Of a DNA stretch of 64,000 bases, positions 62,311 to 64,000 are shown one piece after another. The position numbers were made by a program, and so were the translations under genes. Source of the stretch: Mycolicibacterium aurum. Lineage in GTDB: Bacteria > Actinomycetota > Actinomycetes > Mycobacteriales > Mycobacteriaceae. Every line of letters begins with the position of its first letter. Position 1 is the stretch's first letter. Where the stretch lies: assembly GCF_900637195.1 (NCBI RefSeq), contig NZ_LR134356.1, positions 372,001 to 436,000 of the forward strand, read 5' to 3'. Below the pieces are notes generated by a model, which was not told where the DNA came from, did not search any database, and worked only from the letters and a program-made list of their open reading frames with translations.

Positions 62311-64000
62311 TCAGACCGAGATGGCGGTGGCCGGCGCCGCCGCCGGCTGGCGGGTCGGGGTGATGCGCCCCTTCACGCCGTTGACCGAGGCCCGGTCCAA
62401 CAGTTCCTGGTAGAAGTCCGCGGAGACGATCGGGTCCCGGGTGAGCAGGAACCCGCTGAAGCCGGTGGGGTCGGTGACGACGGCCCACTGGTAGTCGGGG
62501 TCGAGGTCGACGATCCAGTAGTTGCCGGGCGGCCTGGCCGATGCCGCCCCGAAGAAGCGGACGTTGAGCTTGTTGTTGTCGGCATCGACCGGAAGCGCGG
62601 ACCCGACGATGGTCGCCTTCGGTCCGTTGTTGACGAAGTAGTTGCCGGAGTTCTCGACCTTGATCGAGCCGTCGGGGTTGAGGCCGTACACGGCCGTGGT
62701 GTTGACCAGGCCGATCGAGAAGAACTGCTTGACGCTGCCCACCTCGTACCAGGTGCCGAGGTACCTGCCGAGATCCACCACCGGCGGCGCCGCGAGCACG
62801 ATCGCGGCTGTGTCGCCCATGACGATGTACTGGTCAGGGACTCCGTAGATACCGTTGCCCGTCAGCGGGGTCAGGCCCTGGTACATGTCGTTGATCCAGC
62901 CCGTGGCCAGGGTGTACGCCGCTTGGGTGTTGCCGGCCGGGGAGACGCCGGTGGCCAGCTGCGCGAGGAAGTCGAAGATCGCGTTCCCGCCGATGATCGC
63001 GTCTGCGTGGGAGCCGAACGCGAGCGTCGCGCCGACGAACTGGCCCGGACGGGCCGCCACCAGCTCCTTGGTGGAGGCCCCGTTGGAATTGAACGGCTGA
63101 GGCGGCGCAGCGACTTGGTAGACCGGGACGAAGGGGTCGTCCAGCTTCGCCAGGGCGCTGGTCAGCACGCCGTAGAAAGCGAAGCCGTCGAACATGACGA
63201 CGCCGCGCAGGCTGCCGGCGCCGGCGACGTCGGTGGTGTAGTAGCCGCCCACGGAGGTGGCGAAGCCACCGCCTGCGGAGTGCCCGGACATCACGAAATC
63301 CTCCGGCAGCGCGCCCACAAGGCCTGCGGTGGTGGCGCTGGCGGTCAGCGACGCGCGGTCGCCGAGAAACATGGTCGCGACGGCCTCTTGCAGCGGTGCG
63401 CCGTTGATCCAGCAGGCGGAGCAGGCCAGCGGGAACGACGAGATGTTGGGTACCACGATGACGCTGTTGGTCTGCTGCGACAGCGTCTGCGCCAACTTCG
63501 ACATGGACGCCTTGTTGCCGAGGAAGCCGTGCTGCAGCCAGATCACCCCGGTCGCGGCCACGGAACCGTCTGCCTGGGTGGGCAGGTACCAGTCCGCGCG
63601 GGTGGTGTACCCCCGGGTGCCGACGGGGATGGTCAGCTTCGCGTGGCCGGTCTGGACGCCGGTGACCGTGGCGGGGAGCGCCGCTTGGGCCGCAGGGATT
63701 GCCTGGGTGCGTGCGTCGGTCTGCGGTGTCGCCGGCTCGGGTGCCGTGGGCGCCGCGGGCGCGGAGTTGCCGGACGTTGCGGAGGTGGCAGTGGACCCGG
63801 TGGATCCGGTAGTCGGCACATCCTCGACCACCACATCGGCCAGGGCTGTCCCCGACGGCGTGTCCGTTCCGGTCGGCTCGTCGCCGGTCGCCTCAGGATC
63901 GTCCGCCTCAGTCTCCGCGCCGGCCACGACCTCGGCCTCGGTCTCGACCTCCGCGCCGGCCGCTGTCTCTGACTCGGATTCCGCGTCGGCGGTCACGGAG
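62311..64000 (-). CDS. Alpha/beta hydrolase-lipocalin fusion protein, 5' end outside window
   Basis: A partial gene of at least 562 codons entering from the right edge. The visible N-terminal part is an acidic, Ala/Thr-rich disordered stretch (about 110 residues), as in exported proteins of this genome. It is followed by a hydrolase of the chlorophyllase/PET-hydrolase-like type: IWLQHGFLGNKASM, nucleophile elbow MSGHSAGGGFATSVGGYY and FGSHADAI with the His. The C-terminal 150 residues are a bacterial lipocalin: YLGTWYEVGSVKQFF (the GxW motif), YGLNPDGSIKVENSG and YQWAVVTDPTGFSGFLLTRDP. A GTG at 63996 is in frame, but the low-complexity region probably continues beyond the window. Confidence 0.82.
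   Translation of the reverse strand, partial: SVTADAESESETAAGAEVETEAEVVAGAETEADDPEATGDEPTGTDTPSGTALADVVVEDVPTTGSTGSTATSATSGNSAPAAPTAPEPATPQTDARTQAIPAAQAALPATVTGVQTGHAKLTIPVGTRGYTTRADWYLPTQADGSVAATGVIWLQHGFLGNKASMSKLAQTLSQQTNSVIVVPNISSFPLACSACWINGAPLQEAVATMFLGDRASLTASATTAGLVGALPEDFVMSGHSAGGGFATSVGGYYTTDVAGAGSLRGVVMFDGFAFYGVLTSALAKLDDPFVPVYQVAAPPQPFNSNGASTKELVAARPGQFVGATLAFGSHADAIIGGNAIFDFLAQLATGVSPAGNTQAAYTLATGWINDMYQGLTPLTGNGIYGVPDQYIVMGDTAAIVLAAPPVVDLGRYLGTWYEVGSVKQFFSIGLVNTTAVYGLNPDGSIKVENSGNYFVNNGPKATIVGSALPVDADNNKLNVRFFGAASARPPGNYWIVDLDPDYQWAVVTDPTGFSGFLLTRDPIVSADFYQELLDRASVNGVKGRITPTRQPAAAPATAISV

Overview
This window is high-GC actinobacterial DNA that reads as a fast-growing mycobacterium (Mycolicibacterium type). 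The main evidence is a complete ESX-3 type VII secretion locus flanked by genes that, from remembered gene order, match the Mycobacterium tuberculosis Rv0271c-Rv0296c neighbourhood: fadE6, an alpha/beta hydrolase, a VOC protein, TetR, DUF2236, eccA3 to eccE3, the Rv0293c-like hydrolase, tam, stf0 and a sulfatase. The only PE and PPE genes are the two inside ESX-3, and no PE_PGRS genes are seen. Species assignment is inference.

Left part (1-13 kb): an SDR oxidoreductase, a small membrane protein, an FAD amine-oxidase-like enzyme and a TerC metal transporter. Next comes a tight minus-strand trio: an 84-residue Gly/Asp repeat peptide, a JmjC-type cupin oxygenase and a sucrase/ferredoxin-like protein. 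Then fadE6, a D-2-hydroxyacid dehydrogenase translationally coupled to an alpha/beta hydrolase, a VOC protein, a TetR regulator and a DUF2236 oxygenase-like gene.

Centre (13.0-27.7 kb): ESX-3 in canonical order (eccA3, eccB3, eccC3, PE5, PPE4, esxG, esxH, espG3, eccD3, mycP3, eccE3), mostly joined by overlapping stop/start codons, with an IdeR-like iron box upstream. The mycosin MycP3 appears to lack both the catalytic serine and the oxyanion-hole asparagine.

Right of ESX-3 (27.7-36 kb): an Rv0293c-like hydrolase and trans-aconitate methyltransferase, then a minus-strand sulfur cluster: two tandem paralogous 160-residue unknowns, a sulfatase, the trehalose sulfotransferase Stf0, CysD and CysNC. 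The last three would make PAPS and use it. The cysD-cysN junction carries a tandem duplication that creates two 10-codon mini-ORFs.

36-50 kb: a PAP2 phosphatase, a PAP2-diacylglycerol kinase fusion, an ArsR/SRPBCC pair behind a perfect palindrome, an L,D-transpeptidase-like secreted protein, an NTF2-like protein, a membrane-anchored Hsp70-like protein with 25 consecutive threonines, a five-gene peptide ABC transporter, and an L-lactate dehydrogenase.

50-64 kb: small secreted proteins, an SDR, a flavin monooxygenase, a PecA-like aspartic protease without a PE domain, a potABCD polyamine transporter, a 13E12/HNH protein, a lipase-like hydrolase behind a nested dyad, and at the right edge a partial hydrolase-lipocalin fusion. 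No rRNA, tRNA, CRISPR array, IS element or prophage was recognised.
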